64,000 nt of DNA, taken from contig NZ_QUAK01000015.1 in the NCBI RefSeq assembly GCF_003429565.1, positions 1 through 64,000 on the forward strand. The letters run 5' to 3'. Every line of letters starts with the position of its first letter. The stretch's first letter is position 1. The notes under the pieces are model-generated. The model was not told the origin of the DNA and made no database searches. It was given only the letters and a program-made list of their open reading frames with translations. The stretch is from Streptomyces triticagri (GTDB lineage: Bacteria; Actinomycetota; Actinomycetes; Streptomycetales; Streptomycetaceae). Below are positions 21,954-30,256 of the stretch, one piece after another. The position numbers were made by a program, and so were the translations under genes.

Positions 21954-22892
21954 CTACTCGGTCGTCAGGACGACGTTCTCCACCGGTTCCCCGGCCGCGT
22001 ACCGCGTCAGTTGACGGGCGAGCAGCCGCTTGGCGCGGGGCAGGAATGCCGAGGTGCTGCCGCCGACGTGCGGGCTGATGAGGAGGTTCGGAGCATGCCA
22101 CAACGGGTGCCCGGCGGGCAGCGGTTCGGGGTCGGTGACGTCCAGGGCGGCATTCAGGCGTCCGCTCTTCAGTTCGGCGAGCAGGGCATCGGTGTCGACG
22201 ACGCCGCCGCGTGCGACGTTCACCAGCAGGGCGCCGTCCTTCATGCCGGCCAGGAACTCCGCGTCCACCAGGCCTCTGGTCGCGGGGGTGAGCGGCGTCG
22301 AGAGGATCACGACGTCGGCTTCCGGCAGCAGGGCCGGCAGCTCGGAGAGCGGGTGCACATCACCGCGCTCCGTGGTGCGGGCAGAGCGTGCGACGCGCGC
22401 CACCCGCGCGCATTCGAAGGGCGCGAGCCGGTCCTCGATGGCCGCGCCGATCGAGCCGTAGCCCACGATCAGTACGGACTTGTCGGCGAGTGCGGGATAG
22501 AAGCCGGAGCGCCAGTCCTCGGCGTCCTGTCCGCGCACGAAACCGGGGATGCCCCGCAGTGCGGCGAGGACCAGGGCGAGCGTCAGCTCCGCGGTGGAGG
22601 CCTCGTGCACCCCGCGCGCGTTGCAGAGCTTCGCCCCCGTCGGCAACGAGCCGATGCCCGGCTGCACATGGTCGATTCCGGCGGACAGCGTCTGCACCAC
22701 CCGTACCGATGTCATCGCGGACAGCGGCCGCACCGAGACCTCGGCGCCCTTCATGTAGGGGACCACATAGAAGGCACACTCCGCCGGGTCTGCGGGGTAG
22801 TCGGGACCGCCGTCCCAGAAGTGGTAGTCGAGTCCCTGAGGGAGTCCGTCGATGTCCTTGGCGGCGATGGGGAGCCATACGTCTGCGGTCAT
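21954..22892 (-). CDS. D-isomer-specific 2-hydroxyacid dehydrogenase
   Basis: 312 residues. NAD-binding VLIVGYGSIGAAIEDRLAPF. The catalytic trio is visible: Arg in NVARGGVVDTDALL, Glu in DVTDPEPLPAGHPLW, His in LLISPHVGGST. The family reduces 2-oxo acids to D-2-hydroxy acids or oxidises phosphoglycerate-like substrates. It lacks the ACT domain of SerA and is closest to glyoxylate/hydroxypyruvate reductase-like members. It stands alone on its strand between the GGDEF-EAL gene and a divergent aldo/keto reductase gene. The substrate is uncertain. Confidence 0.9.
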   Translation of the reverse strand: MTADVWLPIAAKDIDGLPQGLDYHFWDGGPDYPADPAECAFYVVPYMKGAEVSVRPLSAMTSVRVVQTLSAGIDHVQPGIGSLPTGAKLCNARGVHEASTAELTLALVLAALRGIPGFVRGQDAEDWRSGFYPALADKSVLIVGYGSIGAAIEDRLAPFECARVARVARSARTTERGDVHPLSELPALLPEADVVILSTPLTPATRGLVDAEFLAGMKDGALLVNVARGGVVDTDALLAELKSGRLNAALDVTDPEPLPAGHPLWHAPNLLISPHVGGSTSAFLPRAKRLLARQLTRYAAGEPVENVVLTTE

Positions 22893-23021
22893 GGTCAGGA
22901 GGCTAAGGGGTGGCCGCGAAGCAGGTCACGGCGCCCGGCTCGGAGCCTCGCGGGCGGGCACACGGCTGTCGGTGCCAGGGGTTAGTTTGGGGGCGCATCA
23001 CTACAGGGAGGGCACGGGCCG

Positions 23022-24020
23022 GTGGAGCGCAGGACGATCGGGGCGGCGGCGCTCGAGGTGGGTGCGGTCGGCCTCGGGTGCATGCCGATGAGCTGGGCGT
23101 ACACCGGATCTCAGCAGCGCGGCGAGGAGTCCCTGCGGGCGGTGCACGCAGCACTCGACGCGGGAGCGAGTCTGCTCGACACCGCCGACATGTACGGCCC
23201 GTTCACCAATGAGCTGCTGGTCGGCCGGATCCTCAAGGAGCGGCGGGGCGATGCCTTCGTGTCCACCAAGTGCGGCCTGCTCGTCGGCGAGCAGCACATC
23301 GTGGCCAACGGCCGCCCGGGGTACGTGAAGCGCGCCTGCGACGCCTCGCTGCGCCGCCTCGGTACGGACGTCATCGATCTCTACCAGCTGCACCGGGCCG
23401 ATCCGGAGGTGCCCGTCGAGGAGACCTGGGGCGCGATGGCCGAGCTCGTCGCTGCGGGCAAGGTGCGTGCGCTCGGTCTCTGCGCGGTCGGCGCCCGCTC
23501 CGGGCGGCGCACCGGAGCGCGCCTGCACGACGGGACGATCCGCCAACTGCGGCGGGTGCAGCAGGTGTTCCCGGTGAGCGCGGTGCAGGCGGAGCTGTCC
23601 GTGTGGTCGCCCGAGGCGCTGGACGCCCTGCTGCCGTGGTGCGAGGCGCGCGGGGTGGGCTTCCTGGCGGCCATGCCGCTGGGGAATGGTTTCCTCACCG
23701 GCACGCTCAAGCCGGGTCAGGGCTTCGAACCGGACGACGTACGGGCCCGCCATCCCCGGTTCACCGCGGAGATGATGGCCGCCAACCAGCCGATCGTGGT
23801 GGGCCTGCGCCGGATCGCGCAGCGCCATGGGCCCGGGGTGTCCGAGGCCCAGGTGGCACTCGCCTGGGCGCTGTCCCGCGGCCCGCATGTGGTGCCGGTG
23901 CCGGGCACGAAGCGGGAGCGGTGGGCGCGGGAGAACGCGGCGGCGGCCGAACTCCGCCTGACTCCCGAGGACTTGGCGGAGATCGCGGGGCTGCCGGGGG
24001 CGCAGGGGTCGTGGGACTGA
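23022..24020 (+). CDS. Aldo/keto reductase
   Basis: 332 residues from a GTG with AGGGAGGG about 10 bases before it. The (beta/alpha)8 barrel catalytic tetrad is visible: Asp and Tyr in LLDTADMYGPFTNE, Lys in FVSTKCG, His in DLYQLHRADPEVP. The C-terminal VVPVPGTKRERWARENAAA is the NADPH-phosphate site. It resembles the YajO/perakine-reductase group, which reduces aldehydes and ketones. It is divergent from the hydroxyacid dehydrogenase with 129 bases between. The physiological substrate is unknown. Confidence 0.92.
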   Translation: MERRTIGAAALEVGAVGLGCMPMSWAYTGSQQRGEESLRAVHAALDAGASLLDTADMYGPFTNELLVGRILKERRGDAFVSTKCGLLVGEQHIVANGRPGYVKRACDASLRRLGTDVIDLYQLHRADPEVPVEETWGAMAELVAAGKVRALGLCAVGARSGRRTGARLHDGTIRQLRRVQQVFPVSAVQAELSVWSPEALDALLPWCEARGVGFLAAMPLGNGFLTGTLKPGQGFEPDDVRARHPRFTAEMMAANQPIVVGLRRIAQRHGPGVSEAQVALAWALSRGPHVVPVPGTKRERWARENAAAAELRLTPEDLAEIAGLPGAQGSWD

Positions 24021-24036
24021 AGGGAGGAAGGAACCG

Positions 24037-24061
24037 GAGCGAGGCGGTGGACGCCTCGCTC
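24037..24061 (+). terminator. Hairpin after the aldo/keto reductase gene
   Basis: GAGCGAGGCG (24037-24046) and CGCCTCGCTC (24052-24061) form a perfect 10-bp stem with a 5-base loop, 16 bases after the stop codon. Confidence 0.65.
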
Positions 24062-24155
24062 GGGGGATCCGGGTTTGGTCGTCGGTGATCGGGAACCTGT
24101 CGGGCGGCAGCGGTGTATGAACAATGGAAGATGCAGCCGCCGAAGGGATTGTGCC

Positions 24156-25322
24156 GTGCGACGTCCAGCTCTGCCGGCCGTGTTGATCACTGCCGCACTC
24201 CTGCTCACCGCCTGCTCGGGCGACGGCGACGACGAGCCGTCCGGCACCCCGTCCGGCGCCACAGGCGCGGCGTCGAGCCCGAGCGGCTCCGGCGGCCGTG
24301 CCTCGCCCGATCCCGAAGCGCCTCCGGCGAAGGGTTCGGCGAAGGTCGTCCGCACCGTGACCACGGGCCTGAAGTCGCCCTGGGGCCTGGCCCCGCTGCC
24401 GGGCGGCGACCTTCTCGTCTCCTCTCGCGACGAGGCGACGATCACCCGTATCGACGAGGACACGGGCAAGAAGACCCTGCTCGGCAGCGTGCCCGGAGTC
24501 GCGTCCGACGGCGAGGGCGGTCTGATGGGCCTCGCCCTCTCCCCCACCTTCGGCTCCGACCATCTGGTGTACGCGTACTTCACCACGGAATCGGACAACC
24601 GCATCGTCCGCATGCTCTACGACGAGAAGAAGCCCAACGGCGGGCAACTGGGCGCCCCTGACACGGTCTTCAAGGGCATCCCGAAGGGCTATGTGCACAA
24701 CGGCGGCCGCATCGCCTTCGGCCCCGACAAGATGCTGTACGCGGGCACGGGAGAGACCGGCGACACCGGCCAGGCCCAGGACAAGAAGTCGCTCGGCGGG
24801 AAGATTCTGCGGATGACTCCGGAGGGCGAGCCGGCCGAGGGCAATCCGGAGGCGGACTCGGTGGTCCATTCGTACGGCCACCGCAATGTGCAGGGGCTGG
24901 CCTGGGACAAGAAGCAGCGGCTCTGGGCCGCCGAGTTCGGCCAGGACACCTGGGACGAGCTCAATGCGATCGGGCCGGGCAAGAACTACGGCTGGCCCGA
25001 GGTCGAGGGCAAGGGTGACGACAAGAGCTATGTCGACCCGGTCGCCCAGTGGAAGACGTCCGATGCCTCGCCCAGCGGGATCGCCTGGGCGAAGGGCTCG
25101 GTGTGGATGGCGGGTCTGCGGGGCGAGCGGCTCTGGCGGATCCCGCTGGACGGCACCAAGCCCGTCGCCGACCCCGAGGCCTTCCTCGAGGGCAAGTACG
25201 GCCGGCTGCGCACCGTCGAGTCCGCGGGTACGGACAGACTCTGGGTGGTGACCAATGAGACCGATTCGCGCGGTACGCCGGAGAAGGGGGACGACCGGAT
25301 TCTGGAGGTGCAGGTGGAGTAG
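24156..25322 (+). CDS. PQQ-type sugar (glucose/sorbosone) dehydrogenase lipoprotein
   Basis: 388 residues from a GTG at 24156, chosen because AAGGGA precedes it and it gives a clean lipoprotein signal: short basic start, ALPAVLITAALLLTAC with lipobox Cys20. A Gly/Ser/Asp linker follows, then a six-bladed beta-propeller of the soluble glucose dehydrogenase family: SPWGLAPLPGGDLLVSSRDE, GLMGLALSPTFGSDHLVYAYFT, AGTGETGDTGQAQD, SYGHRNVQGLAWD, NYGWPEVEGKGD. The family oxidises aldoses outside the cell with PQQ, though many actinobacterial members have no proven substrate. Cofactor supply is not encoded nearby. Confidence 0.87.
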   Translation: MRRPALPAVLITAALLLTACSGDGDDEPSGTPSGATGAASSPSGSGGRASPDPEAPPAKGSAKVVRTVTTGLKSPWGLAPLPGGDLLVSSRDEATITRIDEDTGKKTLLGSVPGVASDGEGGLMGLALSPTFGSDHLVYAYFTTESDNRIVRMLYDEKKPNGGQLGAPDTVFKGIPKGYVHNGGRIAFGPDKMLYAGTGETGDTGQAQDKKSLGGKILRMTPEGEPAEGNPEADSVVHSYGHRNVQGLAWDKKQRLWAAEFGQDTWDELNAIGPGKNYGWPEVEGKGDDKSYVDPVAQWKTSDASPSGIAWAKGSVWMAGLRGERLWRIPLDGTKPVADPEAFLEGKYGRLRTVESAGTDRLWVVTNETDSRGTPEKGDDRILEVQVE

Positions 25323-25493
25323 CAGAGGTCGGTGCAGCTGAAGCGGTAGACGAAGCAGCAGGTCGGACGCCTGTCGGGAGCTACGGGCACCGCTGTCCGG
25401 TACGCCGGGGTTACGCTGAATTCGACGGAACCCCTCGGGTGCGGTGGCACGGGGCCTGAGGTGCAGTGGCACGAGAGACCGAGGGGGACGGAG

Positions 25494-25763
25494 ATGTTCA
25501 ACCTGATCGAGGAGCTCTTCGCGCCGGGGCGCAAGCACACCGATGAGGAACGCAAGCGTCTGGAACTGACGCGGGTCGATCTGAACGACGGCGATCCGGG
25601 CAAGGGCCCCATAGACCTGACGTCGGGGCAGGTGGTCGTGCGCGTACCGGCCCAGTCACCGGCCGAGGACGACGGCGCCTCCGGGGGCGGCAGCGTTTCC
25701 AGGGACGACGGCACCTCTGGGGGCGACGACCCGCAGGCGAAATCCCGGGACCACCGTCCCTGA
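25494..25763 (+). CDS. Small conserved actinobacterial protein (DUF6191-like)
   Basis: 89 residues. The conserved half is MFNLIEELFAPGRKHTDEER followed by KRLELTRVDLNDGDPGKGPIDLTSGQVVVR, which I recognise as the DUF6191 type seen across Streptomyces. The last third is a low-complexity Asp/Gly/Ser tail. There is no catalytic motif or membrane segment, and the function is unknown. GGACGGAG lies just before the ATG. It is alone on its strand and converges on the large regulator gene with 27 bases between stops. Confidence 0.75.
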   Translation: MFNLIEELFAPGRKHTDEERKRLELTRVDLNDGDPGKGPIDLTSGQVVVRVPAQSPAEDDGASGGGSVSRDDGTSGGDDPQAKSRDHRP

Positions 25764-25790
25764 CGGTCCGCGGAGCCGGCCGCGTCCCGG

Positions 25791-28700
25791 TCAGGACGCG
25801 GGCGTCGCCGTGTCGGGCAGGGTGACCAGGCGCAGGCGGTGTGCGAGGGCAGCGGCCTCCGTGCGGCCGGAGACGTTGAGCTTGGCCAGGATGTTGGAGA
25901 CGTGGACGCTCGCGGTCTTCGGGGAGATGAAGAGTTCCTCGGCGATGCCTCGATTGCTGCGCCCGGCGGCCACCAGGGCCAGCACGTCCCGCTCGCGGCT
26001 GGTGAGCCCGAAGGATTCCGCGGCGTCGAGGTGCGTCCCCGGCTGCGGGGCGGCCGGCGCCGGCCCCTTCGCCGGCCCCGGGGTCAGAGCGAGCCGCGCG
26101 CGCTGGGCCAGCAGCGCGATCTCGGCCAGCAGCGGGCCGGCACCCAGTGAGGCCGCGATCTCCCGTGCCTCTGCCAGCAGTTCGGCGGCGCGCTCCCGGG
26201 CGTCCTGCGCCGCATTGCCCGGCAACGGATTCGCGGTGGAGGTGCCGGCGACGGGCGACATGGTCGGCGCCTCGCTGCCGGCGGGGCGGGCCAGCAGGGA
26301 CTCCGCGAGCCGGACGGACACCCGGGCCAGGTCGTAGGGCCGGTCGGTGGGGTGGACAGCGGTACGGACCTCGGCCCAGTCGGCGGGGGTGTCCCGGCCC
26401 TCGGCGCGCAGGAGTTCGGCCCGCACCCAGCGCTCGTGGGCCACCCAGACGGGCACCGGGGTGGCGACCGTCTTCGCGACGGCGCGGATCCGCTCGACGG
26501 CGGCGGCGCGTCCGGGCTCGGCGGACGGCAGGCCACGGGTGTCCGCCTCGGCCTGGGCCGCGGCGAGGATCAGCAGCCAGCCGTACCGGTGTGTACCGGG
26601 CGGCAGACCTGGGTCCGTGGCCTCCGCGAACGCCTCGCGGGCGTCGAGGATGCGGCCCTCGGCCGATGCGATACCGACGGAGAGTGCCTGCAAGGGGAGG
26701 CGGAACTGTGGTTGAGGGTCGCGCTGTCCGTAGTGCTCGAAGCTCTCCGCGAGGGCCTCGGCCGCTTCGCCGGTGTCTCCGCGGAAGAGGGCCAGTCGTG
26801 CCCGGCGCTCGGCGGCGGTGCCTCGGGGCTTGCCGTTCATGGTGATGCGTCGCGCCCGGTCCGCCACTTCGGCAGCCTCGTCCCAGCGGCCCAGGGCGAT
26901 CAGGGACTCCGAGAGATTCCCCAGGACCCAGGCCTCGGAGTCGACGCGGCCCAGCTTGCGGCAGGCGGCCAGTCCGGCCTCGCCGACCTCGACGGCCTCG
27001 GCGGAACGGCCGACTCCTTCCAGTGCGGAGGGGAGGTTGATGTGGACGCGGTCGAAACCGGTCAGGCCACGTCCGACGACCTGGGCGCGGACCAGATGGA
27101 TCTCGGCGAGACCGTCCTCGACCGCCCCGGACTCGACGAGCAGACCGCCCCGGGTGAGCCGGGCGTTCAGCTCGACGTCCTCGACGCCGACCATGCGGGC
27201 GTACTCCACCGCTCGCTCCGCGGCGGCGAGGGATTCGGGCCCCGGGTCGTGCAGGCTGCCCCAGGTGGCCCGGTGGGTGAGCACCTCGGCATGTACGGCC
27301 GACGGCGGCAGGCCACGGGTGAGTTCGAGGGCGGTGGCGGTCTCCGCCCAGCCGTCGCCTCGGCCCAGTGACGACATCAGCCAGGAGCGCTGCACCCAGA
27401 ACCAGGCGGCGCGCAGCGGGTCCGGGTCGTCGTCCAGGAGGCGGATCGCCCGCTTGGTGATCTTCAGCGCCCGCCCGCGCTCACCGCAGAGGCGGCCGGC
27501 GATCGCCGCCTCTGCGAGCAGGTCGAGATAGCGCAGGGGCGCGTCGTCGTCGCAGCCGCAGGGCGGATAGCCGCCGGTGTGGTCGGCCGGTCGGAGGGCC
27601 GCTCGGACGTCCTCGGGCGCGTCGTCCCAGACGTCCATCGCCCGCTCCAGGAGCCGGAGTTGCTCGGTGTAGGCATGGCGGCGGCGCGCCTCGACGGAGG
27701 CGAGCAGTACGGCGGGCAGTGCCTTCGCCGCGTCGTGCGCGTGGAACCAGTAGCTGGCGAGGCGGGCGGCGCGCTCGTCGGCCCGTACCAGGGTCGGGTC
27801 GGCTTCGAGGGCCTGGGCGTAGCGCCGGTTGAGCCGGGAGCGTTCGCCCGGCAGCAGGTCGTCGCTGACGGCCTCACGGACGAGCGAGTGCCGGAAGCGG
27901 TAGCCGTTGCCCTCCGGGGTGGCGTGCAGGAGGTTGGCGCCGACCGCGGAGCGCAGGGCGTCCAGCAGATCGTCCTCGTCGAGGCCGGCGACCGCGGCGA
28001 GCAGTGCGTACTCGACGGTGGAGCCGCCCTCGGCGACCACCCGGGCCACCCGCTGCGCGTCCTCGGGAAGCGCCTCGACCCGTACGAGCAGCAGGTCGCG
28101 CAGGGTGTCGGGCAGGGCGGCCGGGCAGGCGCTGCGGATGTCGTCCTGGGCGCAGGCGAGCTCCTCGACGAAGAAGGCGTTGCCGTCGGAGCGCTCGAAG
28201 ACGTCGTCCACCAGGCTCTGTTCCGGTTCGGCGGCGAAGATGCCGGCGAGCTGGCGGTGGACCTCGGCGCGGCTGAGCCGGGGCAGTTCCATCCGGCGGA
28301 CGGTGCGGAGCCGGTCCAGCTCGGCGAGCAGCGGGCGCAGGGGGTGGCGGCGGTGGATGTCGTCGGCCCGATAGCTGGCGATGACGACGAGGCGGCCGCC
28401 GCGCAGGGTGCGGAAGAGGTAGGCCAGCAGATTCCGCGTGGAGGCGTCCGCCCAGTGCAGGTCCTCGAGGGCGATGACGACGGTGCGGTCGGCGGCGAGG
28501 CGCTCCAGGAGGCGGACGGCCAGCTCGAAGAGGCGGGCCATGCCCTCCTCGTCGTACCGCCCGTCGGCCGAGGTGCGCGGGGCGGTCTCGCCGAGCTCGG
28601 GCAGCAGCCGGGCGAGCTCATCCTCCTGGCCTTCGGCCGCGGCGGCGAAGGCCTCGGGCAGGCTCCGGCGCAGCGCGCGCAGAGCGGTGGAGAAGGGGGC

Positions 28701-28946
28701 GAAGGGCAGGCCCTCGGCGCCGATCTCGACGCAGCCGCCGGTGGCGGTGACGGCCCCGCTCGTCGCGGCCGCGGCGGCGAACTCCTCGAGGAGCCGGGTC
28801 TTGCCGACCCCGGCCTCGCCGCCGAGCAGCAGCGCCTGCGGCTCGCCCGCGGCAGCCCGGTCGAGCGCATCGCGCAGGCGGGCGAGCTCGGCGGTGCGCC
28901 CGACGAACACGGGGCTCAATGACCTGGTCTCCACGCCGCTGAGCAT
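25791..28946 (-). CDS. LAL-family (large ATP-binding LuxR-type) transcriptional regulator
   Basis: 1051 residues from the ATG at 28946; a GTG at 28934 is also possible. Walker [11 protein letters not shown] near 42-51 follows [16 protein letters not shown]; Walker B is [13 protein letters not shown]. An AAA/STAND ATPase and winged-helix part runs to about residue 400, then TPR-like helical repeats to about 900. The LuxR helix-turn-helix is at the C-terminus: [20 protein letters not shown] then [23 protein letters not shown] proteins are ATP-dependent activators of catabolic or secondary-metabolite genes. No biosynthetic cluster is adjacent, so the target is not apparent. A Pro/Ala linker near 960-980 separates the repeats from the DNA-binding domain. 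Confidence 0.93.
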   Translation of the reverse strand: MLSGVETRSLSPVFVGRTAELARLRDALDRAAAGEPQALLLGGEAGVGKTRLLEEFAAAAATSGAVTATGGCVEIGAEGLPFAPFSTALRALRRSLPEAFAAAAEGQEDELARLLPELGETAPRTSADGRYDEEGMARLFELAVRLLERLAADRTVVIALEDLHWADASTRNLLAYLFRTLRGGRLVVIASYRADDIHRRHPLRPLLAELDRLRTVRRMELPRLSRAEVHRQLAGIFAAEPEQSLVDDVFERSDGNAFFVEELACAQDDIRSACPAALPDTLRDLLLVRVEALPEDAQRVARVVAEGGSTVEYALLAAVAGLDEDDLLDALRSAVGANLLHATPEGNGYRFRHSLVREAVSDDLLPGERSRLNRRYAQALEADPTLVRADERAARLASYWFHAHDAAKALPAVLLASVEARRRHAYTEQLRLLERAMDVWDDAPEDVRAALRPADHTGGYPPCGCDDDAPLRYLDLLAEAAIAGRLCGERGRALKITKRAIRLLDDDPDPLRAAWFWVQRSWLMSSLGRGDGWAETATALELTRGLPPSAVHAEVLTHRATWGSLHDPGPESLAAAERAVEYARMVGVEDVELNARLTRGGLLVESGAVEDGLAEIHLVRAQVVGRGLTGFDRVHINLPSALEGVGRSAEAVEVGEAGLAACRKLGRVDSEAWVLGNLSESLIALGRWDEAAEVADRARRITMNGKPRGTAAERRARLALFRGDTGEAAEALAESFEHYGQRDPQPQFRLPLQALSVGIASAEGRILDAREAFAEATDPGLPPGTHRYGWLLILAAAQAEADTRGLPSAEPGRAAAVERIRAVAKTVATPVPVWVAHERWVRAELLRAEGRDTPADWAEVRTAVHPTDRPYDLARVSVRLAESLLARPAGSEAPTMSPVAGTSTANPLPGNAAQDARERAAELLAEAREIAASLGAGPLLAEIALLAQRARLALTPGPAKGPAPAAPQPGTHLDAAESFGLTSRERDVLALVAAGRSNRGIAEELFISPKTASVHVSNILAKLNVSGRTEAAALAHRLRLVTLPDTATPAS

Positions 28947-29101
28947 CGCACAGGGGTCCGACAATGCGACACTGCGATTTCCCGCGAGGGCCACGCCGCC
29001 GGTTGCTGCGGCGATCACGCCGCCCCGTCCTGCGCCGGCCGCCGTCGGCACGGCAGCCGGCCCCGCACTGTGGAGTACGGGGCCGGTGCCGCGGTGCGCG
29101 C

Positions 29102-29272
29102 TCATGCCGCGCGGGTGTGGCGCAGACGCCAGGGGCGCAGGCTCACCCGCCTCTCGGATTCCTGGTCGGGAGATCCGCGCCGGGCCTTGCGGATCTCCGC
29201 GGCGAGGCGCTGTTCGGCGGCCTCGCGGACGAGCTCGGCGTGCCGGATCTCGTGCAGCGTGTACTCATGCAT
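29102..29272 (-). CDS. Small basic conserved protein, 56 aa
   Basis: Reads [20 protein letters not shown], then an Arg/Lys-rich helix and a basic tail. GGGAG lies 10 bases before the ATG. I recognise this as one of the small MHEYTL-type proteins repeated in Streptomyces genomes, but know no function. It is highly charged, probably a single helix, without a membrane segment. It lies 155 bases upstream of the LAL gene on the same strand and could share its transcript. Confidence 0.6.
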   Translation of the reverse strand: MHEYTLHEIRHAELVREAAEQRLAAEIRKARRGSPDQESERRVSLRPWRLRHTRAA

Positions 29273-29451
29273 CTGGTGACTCCCTGGGTGGTGTGTGTCA
29301 TCGCTCTGTGCGATGACTCCACACTGCTCGCCCAGGTGCCCCCGCCACATCGGGAGTTCGCCGCATCTGTGTCGGGCCGGGGTCCTTAGGCACCCCCTCA
29401 GGGGGCCTTAGGGCCCTCGGCGGACCGCTCAGGGCCTGGGAAGGACGCCCC

Positions 29452-29535
29452 TAGGTGTGCCTCAGATCAGCACGGTGCGTAGGTGTGCCTCAGATCAGCA
29501 CGGCCCGTAGGTGTGCCTCAGGTCAGGACGGCACG
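29452..29535. repeat. Three tandem copies of a 28-bp unit
   Basis: Units start at 29452, 29480 and 29508; each begins TAGGTGTGCCTCAG, copies 1 and 2 are almost identical, and copy 3 differs at a few bases. The stop of the membrane protein gene on the minus strand (TGA at 29525-29523) lies in copy 3, and the equivalent TGA recurs in copies 2 and 1. Just before it (about 29385-29415) is a CCCCCTCAGGGGG hairpin region. Confidence 0.9.
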
Positions 29536-30221
29536 GACGGAAGCCCCAGGATCAGATCCGTGTACTTGGCGATCGCCAGGAACAGGCCGAGCACGCCGAG
29601 CGCCACTCCGGCCCAGGCCACCGACTTGATCCACGGCGCCTGTACGCGGCCGGGCGTGCCGAACGCCGGGCGGGCGAGCACAGTCACGCCCACGACCAGG
29701 GCGACCAGTGCGAAGGCTCCGCCGAAGAGCGCGGTGAGCTGCCAGGAGTCGCCGTAGACCGCCTGCATCTTCGCGGCCACGTCCGCGCTCTGCGACACGG
29801 AGCTCTCCATCTGACCGACCAGGGCGGAACGGTCGGAGGCCACGGTGCCGATCCAGCTGCCGCTCAGCGAGATGAAGCCCAGGGCGGCCGAGACGACGGC
29901 CGCCGCGCCCTGGCCTACGCCGCCGGAGGTCCCTGTGCCGGGTTCGTCCGCGTCCTTGCCCGCCTCGGCTTCGAGGTCGCCGTCGGGGTCGTCATCGAGG
30001 TCGTCGGAATCCGTCCCGTCGTCCCGGTCCGTCGCGTCCCCGGAGCCGGTCCCGCCTTCGGCGGAGTCGGCGGTTGTTGCGGAGGTCTCGCCCGCGGAGC
30101 CTTCCGTTCCGGCCTCGTCGGCCGGGTCCGCGGCGGTTTCCTCGGCCGCCGCATCGCTGTCTTCGGCGGCCTTACCGGCCACCTTGCCGTTCTCGGTGTC
30201 GGTCTTGGTCTCGGTGCTCAT
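29523..30221 (-). CDS. Acidic-linker membrane protein of unknown function
   Basis: 232 residues from the ATG at 30221. The first half (about 1-110) is a disordered, strongly acidic stretch of Asp, Glu, Ser, Thr and Ala. Three hydrophobic segments follow: AAAVVSAALGFISLSGSWIG, LFGGAFALVALVVGVTVLA and SVAWAGVALGVLGLFLAIA, giving a likely inner-membrane protein with a cytoplasmic acidic tail. No family motif is recognised. It lies 35 bases downstream of the MMPL exporter gene on the same strand, so it may be an accessory of that exporter. Its stop codon is in the 28-bp tandem repeat. Confidence 0.75.
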   Translation of the reverse strand: MSTETKTDTENGKVAGKAAEDSDAAAEETAADPADEAGTEGSAGETSATTADSAEGGTGSGDATDRDDGTDSDDLDDDPDGDLEAEAGKDADEPGTGTSGGVGQGAAAVVSAALGFISLSGSWIGTVASDRSALVGQMESSVSQSADVAAKMQAVYGDSWQLTALFGGAFALVALVVGVTVLARPAFGTPGRVQAPWIKSVAWAGVALGVLGLFLAIAKYTDLILGLPSVPS

Positions 30222-30256
30222 GCGCCGCACGCTAGGGGTCGCGTATGAGAGGTTCC

